Below are positions 35,585 to 47,487 of a stretch of 64,000 nt of DNA, in pieces; positions within the stretch are counted from its first letter, which is position 1, and each line of letters begins with the position of its first letter. This DNA comes from Kitagawia praeruptora (Eukaryota > Streptophyta > Magnoliopsida > Apiales > Apiaceae): positions 63,406,001 to 63,470,000 of the forward strand of contig CM075350.1 of the NCBI GenBank assembly GCA_037693485.1. The letters run 5' to 3'. The position numbers and the translations under genes were made by a program. The notes under the pieces were generated by a model, which did no database searches, was not told the origin of the DNA, and saw only the letters and a program-made list of their open reading frames with translations.

Positions 35585-37992
35585 GGAAAAAGAGGGAGAG
35601 AGAAGAGGGAATATGAAAAAAAAATTTATAATGTGTTAGATAATTATATTGAATTAAAATTTCTTAGAGTTTTTTCATCGTTTTAATTGATTCTAAAATT
35701 TTATTTTCAAATTCATACTTGCAGATTCGAGTTTTTCTTAAGTATTAATACTTGTTTTTCCTAAACTTATATGGTGCGTTAATTAAGAAATTCATAAGCA
35801 CGAATCCGAAGCTAATCACACCATCACTACTATATATCATCGACCATCTTCATTGTGAAAATCACATATGCATTACTTCTGCACGAGATTTGATGAAATT
35901 TATTGCCATTATTCATCATTATACTTTTTTTCAGTCAACATCTCTATGACAGTCACATAATCGTCATTGCCTGATCAGTATCACAACCATATCATATTTG
36001 GATTATTATTGGAAAAAATTGTTTTGAAAATGTGATTAATTTATACTTAATATGTATGTATGATCCATAACACAATTGTTTTTTGCCATATTTCTCTATA
36101 ATTATATGGTTTGATGTTTTTGGAAGCAGATAGGTTGTTGGGAATCAATGATAGCTAATTGTTGGTGGCTTAGAAATTGCTAAACTACAAACATGGTGTT
36201 AAACGTCCGTCTTACATTGAATTCATTACAAAATTCACAATTTAAAATGGGAAAAAAAAAAGATAAACAAAAAAATATCTTTCAAATGTTTGCTAACATA
36301 TTAAACCGTATTTTGCTGGCTTTAATAATTTTCAACCAGGATAGTTTTCAACCAATTGCTGTTTGAATATAATTGACAACTATTGTTTGTTGCGGAAAAA
36401 ATAATTAAAATATTATTGCTAATTAATGGAGTATAATTTACCAAATTGCCTAATTTACCTGCTACTAAGGTGTGTACATTTGAAGTTTTCATTTCTTATT
36501 ATATTATATCCTATACATAATATAAGGCGTATAGAGATAATTTTGTCCGCTCGATCCGTCGTATTAAAATATTTATTCTAATAATTAAAATTAAATATAG
36601 ATAGGTTTTCTAAATAAAATAGACTTCTAAATTTTAAAAGTTGAAATTTCCTTTTTCTTCAGTTTTTGGATAATTAAAATAAAAAATAATTGTTAAATTT
36701 TCATTAAATTAAAGATGATTTCGTAAGTTTTATTTGGGCTGTAAAATCGTCCAAATTTGATTTTAGATTTTAAGATATAACGAAAACAAAAGTAAGCGTA
36801 TAGCTCTAATCATAATATTTTCCGTCATCTTTAAAATTTTGAAATTCTTTATTTATTCTAATAAAATTTGAAAATATATCCAGCTAAAATAAAATTCAAA
36901 ACATTGTATATATATTCAAAATTTTTAACTAATTATAAAGAACACTTATCCATGAAGAAAAAAAGTATATTGAAAGGGTGATAGAATTTTTTAGAAAAAT
37001 GTTAAATAAAAGAAAATTAAATCTTACGAAAAAATTTATATAAGAAATTTTTAAAATAATTTCATGATTAAAATATTAATAAAGAATAAAGGACTCGATC
37101 TAACTAATATCAAAATATAAATTATAAAAAGTTAAGAGCAAGTTAAATGTTTTCAAAGTAATAAATTATTAAAAAAAAATTTGTTGCATGAAATATTTAA
37201 TATATTATGCAAGATGTTAATAACTAAAACCGAACAACATAAAATTCTATGAAAATTAAATTACGTATTTAATAACATGAAATCTTATGAAAGATTATTT
37301 ATACAAAATAAAAAGATACATATAACATGTAAATATGAGAAATTTGTAGCAACGTATAAAAACTTTAATATTCATAATTTTAATATGATTATATCTAAAG
37401 ACAAGAATATAAAAATAATATAATATTAACTAAAATTTGATAATATTAAATCATAGAAAAGAATTGTTTATTTCAATAAACAAAATCATATGGAAAATAA
37501 ATATTGAACTAACTTTAATATACTTTTACTAAATTACTAGGTATTTAATTAACCATTAACAGATATGCGAACTTAAAGTTATAATGGGGAATGGGGATCT
37601 AATTAATACAAAATTCCCCATTAATGAATAATTTAGCATATCCCATTAATGAATAATTTAGCATATCTAACTATCAAAATAAGATTTGCTTGTATAAATA
37701 TCTACCATCCCACCATCCCACTAATTATTTTCAATAACATTTATTAGCATCATCAATATCATCTCTGCCTACACCATCTATAACATCTATTAAAATATGC
37801 AATGTGAAAAATTAGCACAGCACAATTTGATTTCTTTCTATGTCAAAGGTACAAATTTGTAAAGTTAGGCAGAACCTTCTAAATACAATACAAGCTATTA
37901 TCTTAAAATTTCTCTGTCAAATGTTTAAATTTTTTTCATGCAACATTTTCTGATAATTCACCAACAATCAATCATGGAAATTTTAATACTAT
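35585..37992. other. A+T-rich sequence without recognisable gene
   Basis: No ORF with family features, no LTR or terminal inverted repeats that I could pair. A 25-bp perfect tandem duplication (CCCATTAATGAATAATTTAG core) lies at 37617-37666. This may be old, decayed transposon or ordinary intergenic DNA. Confidence 0.6.
37617..37666 (+). repeat. 25-bp tandem duplication
   Basis: Two identical units, 37617-37641 and 37642-37666, in A+T-rich intergenic sequence. Confidence 0.9.
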
Positions 37993-38485
37993 CACTACAA
38001 GAAAAAGTTAAATAGACTTCACACTTTAGACATCGATTGTAAATGCCGCTGATGTTAAAAGATGTAAAAACATCACCCCGAATTAAACTGATGTCTTTTC
38101 TATTTGTAAACATCACTTCTTTTAAAACTGATGTCTAAAGTCAGTCTTTAAAAAATAAAAAGAGCGCCCTTCTTTTTGTTTCCCCCCTTAACAAAAAATT
38201 TAGCCTCTAAGTCAAAATTCCCCCCCCCCCAAACCAAATATTTCCCCGCCTATACACAATTACTTCCCCCTTTTCAGACAAAACTAATTAAACAAACAAA
38301 AAACTAAAAAACTAATACACACAACTCTCATCTCTCTCTCTCTCGTCAAAACTCTATCCCTGAAACTCTCTCCCTCATCTCTCACCACCACAACTCATCT
38401 CCACCACCACTCACCTCTGCTCTACTCGTCGCCGCCACCACTACCACTCACCAGAGGCTCTACTCACCTCCATCTGGCCTATATA
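37993..38485 (+). mobile_element. 5' end of a CACTA element related to CACTA-2
   Basis: Starts CACTACAAGAAAAAGTTAAA and matches 56520-57010 closely, including the subterminal GATGTCTAAAG-type words, the C-rich stretches and the CTCTCTCTC region. Similarity fades around 38485. No matching 3' end (TTTTCTTGTAGTG) occurs before 42592, so the rest is deleted or displaced. Confidence 0.85.
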
Positions 38486-38899
38486 TCAACAAGTTGTCAC
38501 AGTAAACTGATTATCAAATTAACATAACAATATCATAAAACCTCTATTTATACATATTTTTATTGATATAATGACAAAAAAAAAAGATAACGAAGTCATA
38601 AAAACAAACTAACGGATGATCAAAAAAATGCATACAAGTTTAATATCAAATAATGTCATCCAATAAACAGTGACATTTTTCTCTTCCTCCAACTTTTTAA
38701 TGCAAACACTTTAAGTATTGCATATGTATGTATATATGTATATATTGTTCTCATTTGTATTGAACTTAATAATAGGACTAGACGTATTGTCGGCTCAGAT
38801 GAGACATGTAACTTTGTAGAAAGTAAGCGTGAAGTTTATAAATATGCAGTGTAAAAGTTAAATTAATAAATACTGTCGTGAAAAAGAATGATATAACTC
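38486..38899. other. Sequence between CACTA end and solo LTR
   Basis: A+T-rich, no gene or repeat recognised. It ends with AACTC (38895-38899), the proposed target duplication of the solo LTR. It may be further interior of the truncated CACTA element. Confidence 0.5.
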
Positions 38900-40072
38900 T
38901 GAAAGGATATCTTCGATATATTATTTATTTTGGTATTTAATTACACTTAGTTATCCTCTCCACTAGGTCATTAATTTAATTGATTCCGTCAAAAGTCAAA
39001 AGTCAAATTCTAGCAATATCTATTATACGAGATATTCCATTATTGCGAAAAATTAAATTATACTTTTATGGAATATATCTCTACACAAGGCAATAAGATC
39101 GAAAAAGAAATATTGATCTTTGATATTTTTTAGATCTCCGTTGCAAAATTGATAAGGCGACAGGCTCGAACAAAGAATATTCGAGGATTAATATTCTTTA
39201 GAGAACTCGTGCTATATTTAAAAACGATCAGTTTTTATTCAAAAATATTCCGCCTTAGCACTCAAAATACTCTTATCCTCAAGAATATTAATATTCAGTG
39301 GTAGAATATTAATACTCATTTGTTATCTCGTGCCAGAAATATTTAAAGTAATTTTTCTCCCATATCTCAAAATTATTCTATTTTCGGAGAAAATTATTTT
39401 AAATACTCAAAAATATTTCCTACACTCTCAATATATTTTATATATTAGGAAATATATTCTAAGTATTTATTTTAGTCAAAACATTGGTCAAAAGATCTAT
39501 CTATTTCACGGTAGGACCAATCGTATTTTATTTGGAACCGAAAGCTGATTTAATCGTATTAAATCCAAATAAAATACTTCCACTTGCTAGAATGACTTGA
39601 AACTTGAGATGGATCACTTAAATGTTATTTTCTATGCATGGTAAAAGTTTCGTAATTTTCTGAGAATTTTGGTCCGGGCACGAAAATCGAGGTAGTGGGT
39701 CCACGTTTGACCATAGTTGACTAAGTCAACGTTGACCATAGTTGACCAAAACTTCCAAAATTTCATTTTATGATATTTCTAAATGCTCCATAATTTTAGA
39801 ATTATTTTTGGGGAATTTTCGTATTAATCGGGTATTTAATTAACGAAATATGTTACGTATTTATTCGTTAATTGATACGAGTCCGATACATTAAATAGGA
39901 GTTCAAAACACAGCTGGGATATTTATGTAGAATACCATAAACCACTTGGAAGAAACACAAAACTACTCCAAAGAAACACAATACCACTTTCCACCTCATC
40001 AATCCAAGTGCTTTCAATCTCAACCACTCCTTTTACTTTAAATCTCCACCCTTCCTTCCACCCAACTCCTCC

Positions 40073-40080
40073 TATAAATA
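40073..40080 (+). promoter_or_regulatory. TATA box of the solo LTR
   Basis: TATAAATA in a C/T-rich context about 1.17 kb into the LTR, the only strong TATA-type box on the plus strand in this part. Confidence 0.5.
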
Positions 40081-40830
40081 AACCCCTTCCCCCAACCATT
40101 TTCTTTAAGCTAAAGAGCCAAATAATTGCTGGGAATTTAGAAGTGGAAGCTCTCTCAATATATCCAAACACTCTCTACACCCACTTCATCTCAAAAACCT
40201 TCTCTCTCTTACATATACTTACATATATACAAGGTTTTTGTTCCAATAAGCTTAGTTCCTTCAACCAAGCTCTCTCCCACCTAGAAAGCTCCTCTACCAC
40301 TACTATCCGGCCTCCCGAAGGGCTGCCCAAGTTCGTCCATAAGCCAAAATCCGGCCGAACCTCCGGCGAATTTTTCCGGCGAACTTTTTCCGGCGATCTC
40401 CAAAAAGTGGTAACTTTTAGCTTCAATATCCGAGTCTTAACCGACCATATTTATATACATATAAGAGCTCTAGAACTTCATCTTATTTTCTTTATAAAGC
40501 TCTTATATCGGATCTCAAAACGAGACCATAAAAATCCGTACAAGGATTAATATTCGAACAACGATTCGAAATATTACATCACCTCAAAAAGAGGTTATAT
40601 TTGACGACGGTCAAATTATTATATCGAGCTTGATTTAATTCCCTTCTATCACCTTAGTGTTCCGAGGGAAAAGAATCTATAAGCCACTTAACTAAAACTT
40701 TAACGCACTTTGGCCATTAATCTTTTATTATTGTGATATATATATAATTGTGCTAAAGCGTGATTTGTTTCCCTTCTATCACCTCTAGTGTTCCGAGGGA
40801 AATAAGTTGTTAAGCTTCTATTTATATATT

Positions 40831-40975
40831 TTCCGCACTTTTTATTCTCGTCCTCACACTTGTGAGTGATTTTACCTTCCGCTCTTTTTACTCTCGTCCT
40901 CACACTTGTGAGTGATTTTATTTTCCGCACCTTTTTTTACTCGTCCTCACACTTGTGAGTGATTTTACTTTTCGC
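40831..40975 (+). repeat. 46-bp tandem repeat x3 in solo LTR
   Basis: Three units of about 46 bp (starts near 40831, 40877, 40923) sharing TCGTCCTCACACTTGTGAGT, itself partly palindromic (CTCACACTTGTGAG). Confidence 0.88.
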
Positions 40976-42215
40976 ACTAATTTAACGCATAATAGCGGCC
41001 CTCGATTTATCCTATAGATAAAACGAGCTACTTTTCTGCACGTGTGTGTTATATTTGTGTGTGGTGTTTATTCGGCCAAATTAATATTAAAGTGCAAATT
41101 GTTAAAGTAAAATTGTAACACTCTCGTTTAAATATATACGAATAGTCCAATCAAGACTATATCGAACGAGAAGTTGTTTAATAAAGATCCTTAAGCTATA
41201 AAGCTTATAAAGGACTTAATTTATACATTACTTCGAAAATAGACGTATTTTCAACAACGGAGTAATTTCGCGTATACTTCGATCTTTACAAAAAGACGAA
41301 CCAAATTATACGATTATAAGCCTTATAAGCCTACAAGCTTAAAGGACTTAAATATTTACAAACTCCGAGATATATTTAAATCTCACTACACAGAGTATTG
41401 TATCATAAAGTCATAAGCAAATAAAGGCTTATTGAACTTAATTTTAATTAATATTCGGGTAAGAATACTATAGTCACCCTAGGACATATTAAGTCCAAAA
41501 CCTCTCTTTATATTACGGTTTGTTTCGTAGATATTGTTTTCTAAGTTTTGCAGTGAGGTGAAGCTGGAGTGAGGTGATTCTCGTTCTAAGACCCAAGTCC
41601 TAGGCACTAGCGGGGAGTTAGTGGCCTTTGCACCGTGAAGAAGAAGAAAGACCCAAGACCTTTCATCTAAGATCTAAGACCGGCAAAAGCGAGGAATTCA
41701 AAGACTACACCAAGGGTTCTACATCAACTTTGAAGAAGTAGCGGAGAGTTGCTGTCTAAGATAAGTTGTGTAGGTTTCACAATGACTTTGAGGGAGTAAC
41801 GGGGAGTTACGGTCCAAGACAAGTCTTGTGGATATTACATTTATTTTGAGGTAGTAGCGGGTAGTTACGTATCAAGATAAATATTTGTAAGGTTGTGTAA
41901 GGCTTCTCCGCCTACTATAAAGGAGTCTCTTTATAGTGGAAGAAATCTCGAGTCCGGAGAGGAGCTCGGGGACTGGAGTAGGGGTGAGCGAATCCATTAG
42001 GGGTTGCGCCATCGCGAACCAGGATAAAATCTCCTGTGTGGTATTTTCTTTCCTTGTCTTTTATTTCTGCACTTATAAACTGCATAAACGACTCGGTAAA
42101 GTTTTAAAAAGGGAAAATTATTTTAAAACGCCATAATAAATTTTAAATTGGTAATTAAGCTATTCAACCCCCCCTTCTAGCTTAATATAGCCCTCTTACG
42201 GGACCTAACAAACTC

Positions 42216-42591
42216 TTAATCAATGAAAAGAGCTAGCGAAATCAAAAATCACATGAACGACGAAGCCAACAAAAAACCTATTCAACAACAACATTATGAA
42301 ATAAATAATGATCATTTCGTAACCCAACAGTTAGTTGATTGTTAAAATTTTGATTTATTTGCAATTCTTTATTTCCATTGTGATTGAACTATCTCATCTT
42401 ATATCTATCAATTCATGTTGGTAATAAACTGAAAAAATCTCAAATATAATAATTTTAATAAATATAATATATTCAACAATGTTATTTTGTCAGTGTTTAG
42501 ATTTTTAGTGCTAGAAAATATTATAAAAAATACATGAAATTCTATTTGTTATTTTTTTTATTTGAATTGAACTTAATGTAAAGGAAAAATA
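42216..42591. other. Sequence between solo LTR and element C
   Basis: A+T-rich; no gene or element seen. Confidence 0.5.
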
Positions 42592-43854
42592 TGTTGGGTA
42601 TAATTCAACTACAGCAACAATAGGGCAGTGATATATATTAAAATAAGAACATGCATATAACCAATTAACAAAACAAATCACGAAGGCATAAATAAGAATA
42701 TAATCAGAGACTGTTATTAACGAGAAAAGCAAGAAAACTTATCTCCCATAGAAGATTTAGCAACAACTGATCAGTGAGAGAAGAACAACTGAGTCACCAA
42801 GCCCTTCGAGAAGACTTGGATGTTCTTGAAGAGATTATTGCCCCACCTACATTGTGATGGGTTACATCAATATTGCTTCCAGAATAAAACAGCAACAGAT
42901 CAAGGTGCTCACAAATACACCAGTGATCAACAGCGACCAGCACCTCAGTTCGCCTGAGAATTATGTATATAGACTGTATGTATTGAGAAAGAGCAGAGAA
43001 AAGAATAAGGCAGCTAGGGTTTTATGTCCTTAGAAGGGTATCTGTCAACGTTCTATTATGTATGTATATAATACAAAAAATAAAACGTAACTGATACTAC
43101 ATAAAAGGAAAGTAAATATTCTGATTTAATTTCATTAACTGCATCAGTATTTATTTTTCAGTTACAGCAGCATCAGGATTTAACCATCGTCAGGATCTGA
43201 TGTCCATCAGGATTAGTCAACATCAGGATCTGATCCATCAGGATTTTGGTCCGTCAGGATCTGATGCCCATCAGTATTTGGTTATGCTCAGGATCTGTCC
43301 ATCAGGATTTGATGTCTGATCAGGCCCAATAATCCAAGTACTAATCCAACAGCAATAACAAATAAAGTCTGATTTTCTGTTAAAATAAATAAATAATCCA
43401 GGTAATAAAATTCTTCGCCCAGGTCGCCTCGCATACGCGAGACGCCGAGACATTCGCCCAAATCGCCCATCGACCCGACCCGACCCGAGTCGTGTCGTGT
43501 CGTGGCGGGCGGCGGTGGCGCGTGTGTGTGCGCGAGGCCCACACTACAACCATGCACACTCACATGCCTTAGTAGTTGTGCACTACACTTGCACATGGAG
43601 CTATATAAAGCCACCATCTTTTCATTACTAATTCTATGTGGGACTCACGTTATTTCGACTAAACAACCCACATAACCCATTTCAAACATCCTTCTTTCAA
43701 CTCAATTTATTTATGGATTACACTAAGAAAATGTCTTAGATCCAAACATGAAAGTTTAAGTCCTCATTACAAGGGACAACCTCCACTTGTTAGTTTCCAG
43801 AAATTACATCAAGAACATATTATAAATATGCCTCAAACTTTCCATTTTCTAACA
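42592..43854 (-). repeat. 3' LTR of element C
   Basis: 1263 bp; the minus strand begins TGTTAGAAAATGG and ends TATACCCAACA. It is directly preceded by a polypurine tract. A TTTATATAG box (minus) near 43603-43611 is a likely TATA element. GC-rich sequence at 43425-43560 contrasts with the A+T-rich surroundings. Confidence 0.82.
43165..43325 (-). repeat. CATCAGGATYTG motif array in element C LTR
   Basis: About ten irregularly spaced copies of CATCAGGATTTG or CATCAGGATCTG (plus strand), with spacers of a few bases. Not a perfect tandem repeat. Confidence 0.85.
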
Positions 43855-44428
43855 ATCCCCCACAAATCCATACAGAAATGCATATCGGTTCTCATCATGA
43901 CTTGTTTTTCAGAGTAGGTACCCTTCCAGGTTTGAACCCTCATAAGTCCCTAACTTCGATGGCTACCGGATACAGATGGAATTTTCCACCTTGAATCTTT
44001 ATCCATTTGGTATAACCACACTCCATAGACGATGACAATTCAAAGGCTATGGTGCTAATCTACGGCTTTGAGACGTTAGTGGTCATGTCTCGATCCTGTT
44101 CGTCGAATGCTTCAAGGAATAACCCTTCCCTCTAATTGCGACCACACAATTGCATTCACTTAGCTGGGCATCTCTAGAGATGTACTGCTAGCATCTCGTC
44201 ATATGACTTGACCCCATTCAGAGTTCAAAATAACTCTTGCTATTCTGGCAGTTATAGTACCTTTTAGGTTTATAGGGGATAGACTCCAGATACGTGAGTA
44301 TCAATCTATGTAGTTAAAGGTACAACCAATTCACCCTTACAACTTGTTATTACCACATTGAATACACTTTCGAGGGATCTCCTCTCATGTGTATTGGGTT
44401 CCCGCTGTAGATGAATCATTATGGGCTA
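43855..44428 (-). other. Element C polypurine tract and 3' untranslated stretch
   Basis: The minus strand reads TTTGTGGGGGAT (43855-43866) directly before the LTR. The rest is non-coding sequence after the RNase H stop at 44429; nothing else recognised. Confidence 0.78.
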
Positions 44429-45346
44429 TCAGTCCCATCCCAACCTAGACTTAAGGACAACATCATGCTCAAGTCCCTTAGTCAAAGGATCAACTAGGTT
44501 TTCTTGATTTCCAATAAACTCAACAGCTATGATCTTATCAGACATTAGACCCCTTATAGACTTTAGTCTAACTTGGATATGTCTCTTTGTTTTCACATTA
44601 TACTTCTTGCTGTTAATCTTGTTGATAGTTGTACGGCTATCACAATGAACATCAAAAGCAGGAAGTGGACGACTTACTACAGGTAACATTGACATCAGTC
44701 CATGTAACCATTCAGCCTCAGTCCCCGTGGCATCTAATGCACACAACTCACACTACACCATATATTGCATATTGCAACGACTGGAAAACATTGCCTTAAG
44801 GCCTATATTCGTTGCAGTAGAGTCTATGGCAACAAATTTGCAAAATTTGAGCGTTGCATCCGGTTGCCTTGCAATAGGTCGATTTAGCAACGTTTTTGAT
44901 ACCATACAGCAACATAATTAAATCATTGCAATAAACTTCAGTAGCAACATTTTAGACTCTATAGCAACAATTAAAAACTATTGCAGTAGCATAAGAAGGT
45001 AGTTTATTGACACTTAAAGGCAACATTTTTTAGACCAATTGCAATGATTTTTTACAGATTAATGCAACATATTTTGACCCTATTGTAACATTTTTTTTAA
45101 AAAAAATAGTAGGATCATACTGAAAATACACTAAACCATGCCATTTATAGCCACAATCCAAACATCATCAATATTTCATAAAACAGGGCAACTTAATGCC
45201 AAATATCCAATTACATGTGTTTGTTCAAAGTCAAATAAAATTACAATTCTTTACATCAAATTTTCCTCAACAATTATTATATCGGAAAACCAAAATAAAT
45301 TAAAAACTACATATGCTAATTGCTTTTTCCATATATTGTACATATG

Positions 45347-45601
45347 CTAGTTGAGTAGCGCTGTCTCGGTTGGTTTTAACTGTTTCACAAGTTCAACAGA
45401 TTCCTCCTCCGTATTGCACCGCAATACCTCTTCTGGTGAAAGTCCATCAAGAATACCAGAAGAAAGTTCCCTGAACCAAGCCTTAATTAGACCTGCCAGA
45501 CAGTGCACATCAATATCTTGTGGTACAATGCCTCTGTTCAGCTGATCCCTCACATATTCCTCTTTGCTGTTCTCTGGATTTATACGAAATATTCCTTCGG
45601 A
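45347..45601 (-). pseudogene. RopGAP (Rho GTPase-activating protein) fragment captured by CACTA-1
   Basis: The minus strand starts after a TGTAG acceptor-like site and encodes SEGIFRINPEN, then YVRDQLNRG, DIDVHCLAGLIKAWFREL and VELVKQLKPTETALLN before a TAG at 45347-45349. This is the RhoGAP catalytic domain of plant Rop-specific GAPs, including the arginine of the G-I-F-R-I finger. Such proteins switch off Rop GTPases at the plasma membrane. The N-terminal CRIB domain and the rest of the GAP domain are absent. The stop replaces an expected tryptophan and may mark the fragment edge. Confidence 0.86.
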
Positions 45602-45879
45602 CTACATAACCGACAAAATTAATTAGAGAAATACTTAAGATGTTTGCATTCTTATATGTTTGGTGAGGAGAAAATTTAAAACCTGGAGTGCAAAACTGAA
45701 TATGATTGGAAATTGAACAGTTATATCAGATAAAGTCATATGCACCGAGATTATTAGAAAGTACCATTGATAGGGTTCTCCATTTGAGTTGCCTGAAGAC
45801 TTGTATGCAGTTTCTTTAGCCATTGATGAGCAACAGATTCTGCAAACTGGAAAACCTTTTCTTAAATAACGATTTCTGC

Positions 45880-46538
45880 TGTCCTGCAATTTCATTGTTA
45901 AGTTTGGTAGAAACACACAGCCTTTCACGTAGCCATCAATGTCCTGGTAGGAGAATATATCACTCATTTTTCTTATCAGTGCTGTAACACATTTAGGAAG
46001 AATATGTGCTTAAAAATGTAGATACATATTGATAACTCACAGTTCGGATTTTGATATAACAGCAGGTGCCAACCTTTCCTGCAGATTTGTTTACTTCAAA
46101 AGTTATATAATGAGTAACAAATCTGATAGTGGAAATATTTTCTATAAACAGAGATGATTTCGGAACCTGGACAAACTTAGTGTATACCCCCAGCTTGATT
46201 AAATCAGCTTCAAGAACACACGTCTGAGTCTCCCCTTAGACCAGATTTTTTTAATAAAAAATGTCAGTGAAGTACAAGCCCTTGAATTGTGAAGAATATG
46301 ATGAAATCCTATCTAGTGAACTTGTGGTATTAGTGTTAATTCTAGGACTTAAAAACTTAACTAGTTTTTGGGTAATTAATGGTTTGTTTGATGATTATAT
46401 TCTCATCACCATATCTGTGATTGAAAAGTTTACGCAAATTAAAACTGTAATCTTGGTTTGAGAATGGGTACATACACTACAAAGCGATGGAGATGCTACT
46501 CCAGCGTGAGGGCCTGCTAATGCTATGTAGTTCTTCAC
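45880..46538 (-). pseudogene. Palmitoyl-protein thioesterase fragment captured by CACTA-1
   Basis: At least four exon-like pieces on the minus strand. 46538-46476 encodes VKNYIALAGPHAGVAS between an AG and a GTATGT donor. 46223-46167 encodes VLEADLIKLGVYTKFVQ. 46078-46041 encodes ERLAP and ends in a GTGAGT donor. 45943 onward encodes DIDGYVKGCVFLPNLTMK. The order and wording match the second half of PPT1-type lysosomal/vacuolar thioesterases, which remove palmitate from proteins. The catalytic serine region upstream is not present. Introns are kept, so the capture was from genomic DNA. Confidence 0.74.
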
Positions 46539-47401
46539 CTGTTTTCCATTAAAAAGGAATCAGATTACATCTAATTTCCTGTCTATCTGAAGGACAAAAG
46601 TGAATGCAGAAAAGACACAAGTAGTATTTGTGAGGATACAAGGCCTAAACTACTACAGCAAATTAAGTAAGACCTTAGAGAAGCAATAAACTCCTGTTTA
46701 ATAGCATTCTTCATGTCCTCCATTTCCTTGCAATAAGTTGTTGCCTAGACAATGGAAAAACGATATGACCCAAGATTAAATGTAAAATACATGTTGAGCA
46801 ACTTTTCAAGCAGATGACAAAGGGGCTAATCAAAGGGGATACATTTAGGCCACCTATGACAACTCTCCTCTTTAAAAATGTCTCATAAAATTATCTCACC
46901 AAGCCACTTAAGCTAGACCAAATAGTTCAACTTCAACCAATTAAATAAAAATCCTAGACGAGAATCTATAAGAACGCAACCATATAAGTACCAGAAAAGT
47001 AATTAAAGAACCCTTGATATGAACCTATCACATATTTATCCCTGATCTAAAGGACTCCAAAGACATTACCAACAGCAGAAAGTACTATGACAAAGGCAAT
47101 TTGTGCTTCATGGCTGATACCATATCTGTAAAATAATTGACTAATCATTAAACAAGCAGACCACGGACTTGACTTCCTTCACCAGCACACAAGATATCAA
47201 CCTATTTACTAACAAGGTAACTCTACAATCACTTCATGAGGTACACCTCACTGAAGCTGATGCACCTCATGCAAAGCAAGGCGGGGAATGTGCGCCTCAC
47301 CACGCTCTGCATCTCGGTGTACCTCTGACAACACCGGAGAATCCTATATCAAGGAAACAAGCCCATAAACGAATATAGCATACAAATTGTAGAGAACATA
47401 C

Positions 47402-47487
47402 CTGCTTCATTTTTCGCATTTCATACTCTTGCCTGAACTGATTTGACTCTTCAGTTTGCTGGAAGTATTCATTGTCGAAATTCCCAT
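47402..47487 (-). pseudogene. SYP71-type SNARE exon fragment captured by CACTA-1
   Basis: The minus strand encodes GNFDNEYFQQTEESNQ followed by FRQEYEMRKMKQ, between an AG at the start and a GTATGT donor at the end. The FRQEYEMR-MKQ block precedes the Qc-SNARE motif in plant SYP7-group syntaxins, which act in ER and plasma-membrane/cell-plate fusion. Only this exon is clear; the SNARE motif and membrane anchor are absent. Open exon-like stretches near 46690-46740 and 47085-47125 were not identified. Confidence 0.7.

Larger units (their letters stand above)
38900..42210 (+). repeat. Probable solo LTR, 3.3 kb
   Basis: Begins TGAAAGG and ends CCTAACA, flanked on both sides by AACTC (38895-38899 and 42211-42215), which fits a 5-bp target duplication. 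No PBS follows the right end and no polypurine tract precedes the left end, so it is a single LTR. A CCTATAAATAAA box at 40071-40082 is a likely promoter. The C-rich CAACCCCCCCTTCTAG segment near the right end resembles LTR ends of large plant LTR elements. ORFs inside show no protein family. I cannot assign copia or gypsy. Confidence 0.62.

Noticed and set aside
40008..40550. 180-aa ORF near the TATA box of the solo LTR
   Set aside because: Begins upstream of or at the TATA region, is rich in low-complexity S/P/T stretches, and has no recognisable domain; opposite-strand frames are equally open.
43165..43325. CRISPR-like direct repeat array
   Set aside because: Plant DNA, copies are short and irregular with spacers of only a few bases, and no cas genes are present.
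43288..43617. GC-rich stretch as a host gene promoter or CpG island
   Set aside because: It lies inside the LTR of element C, between clear LTR ends.
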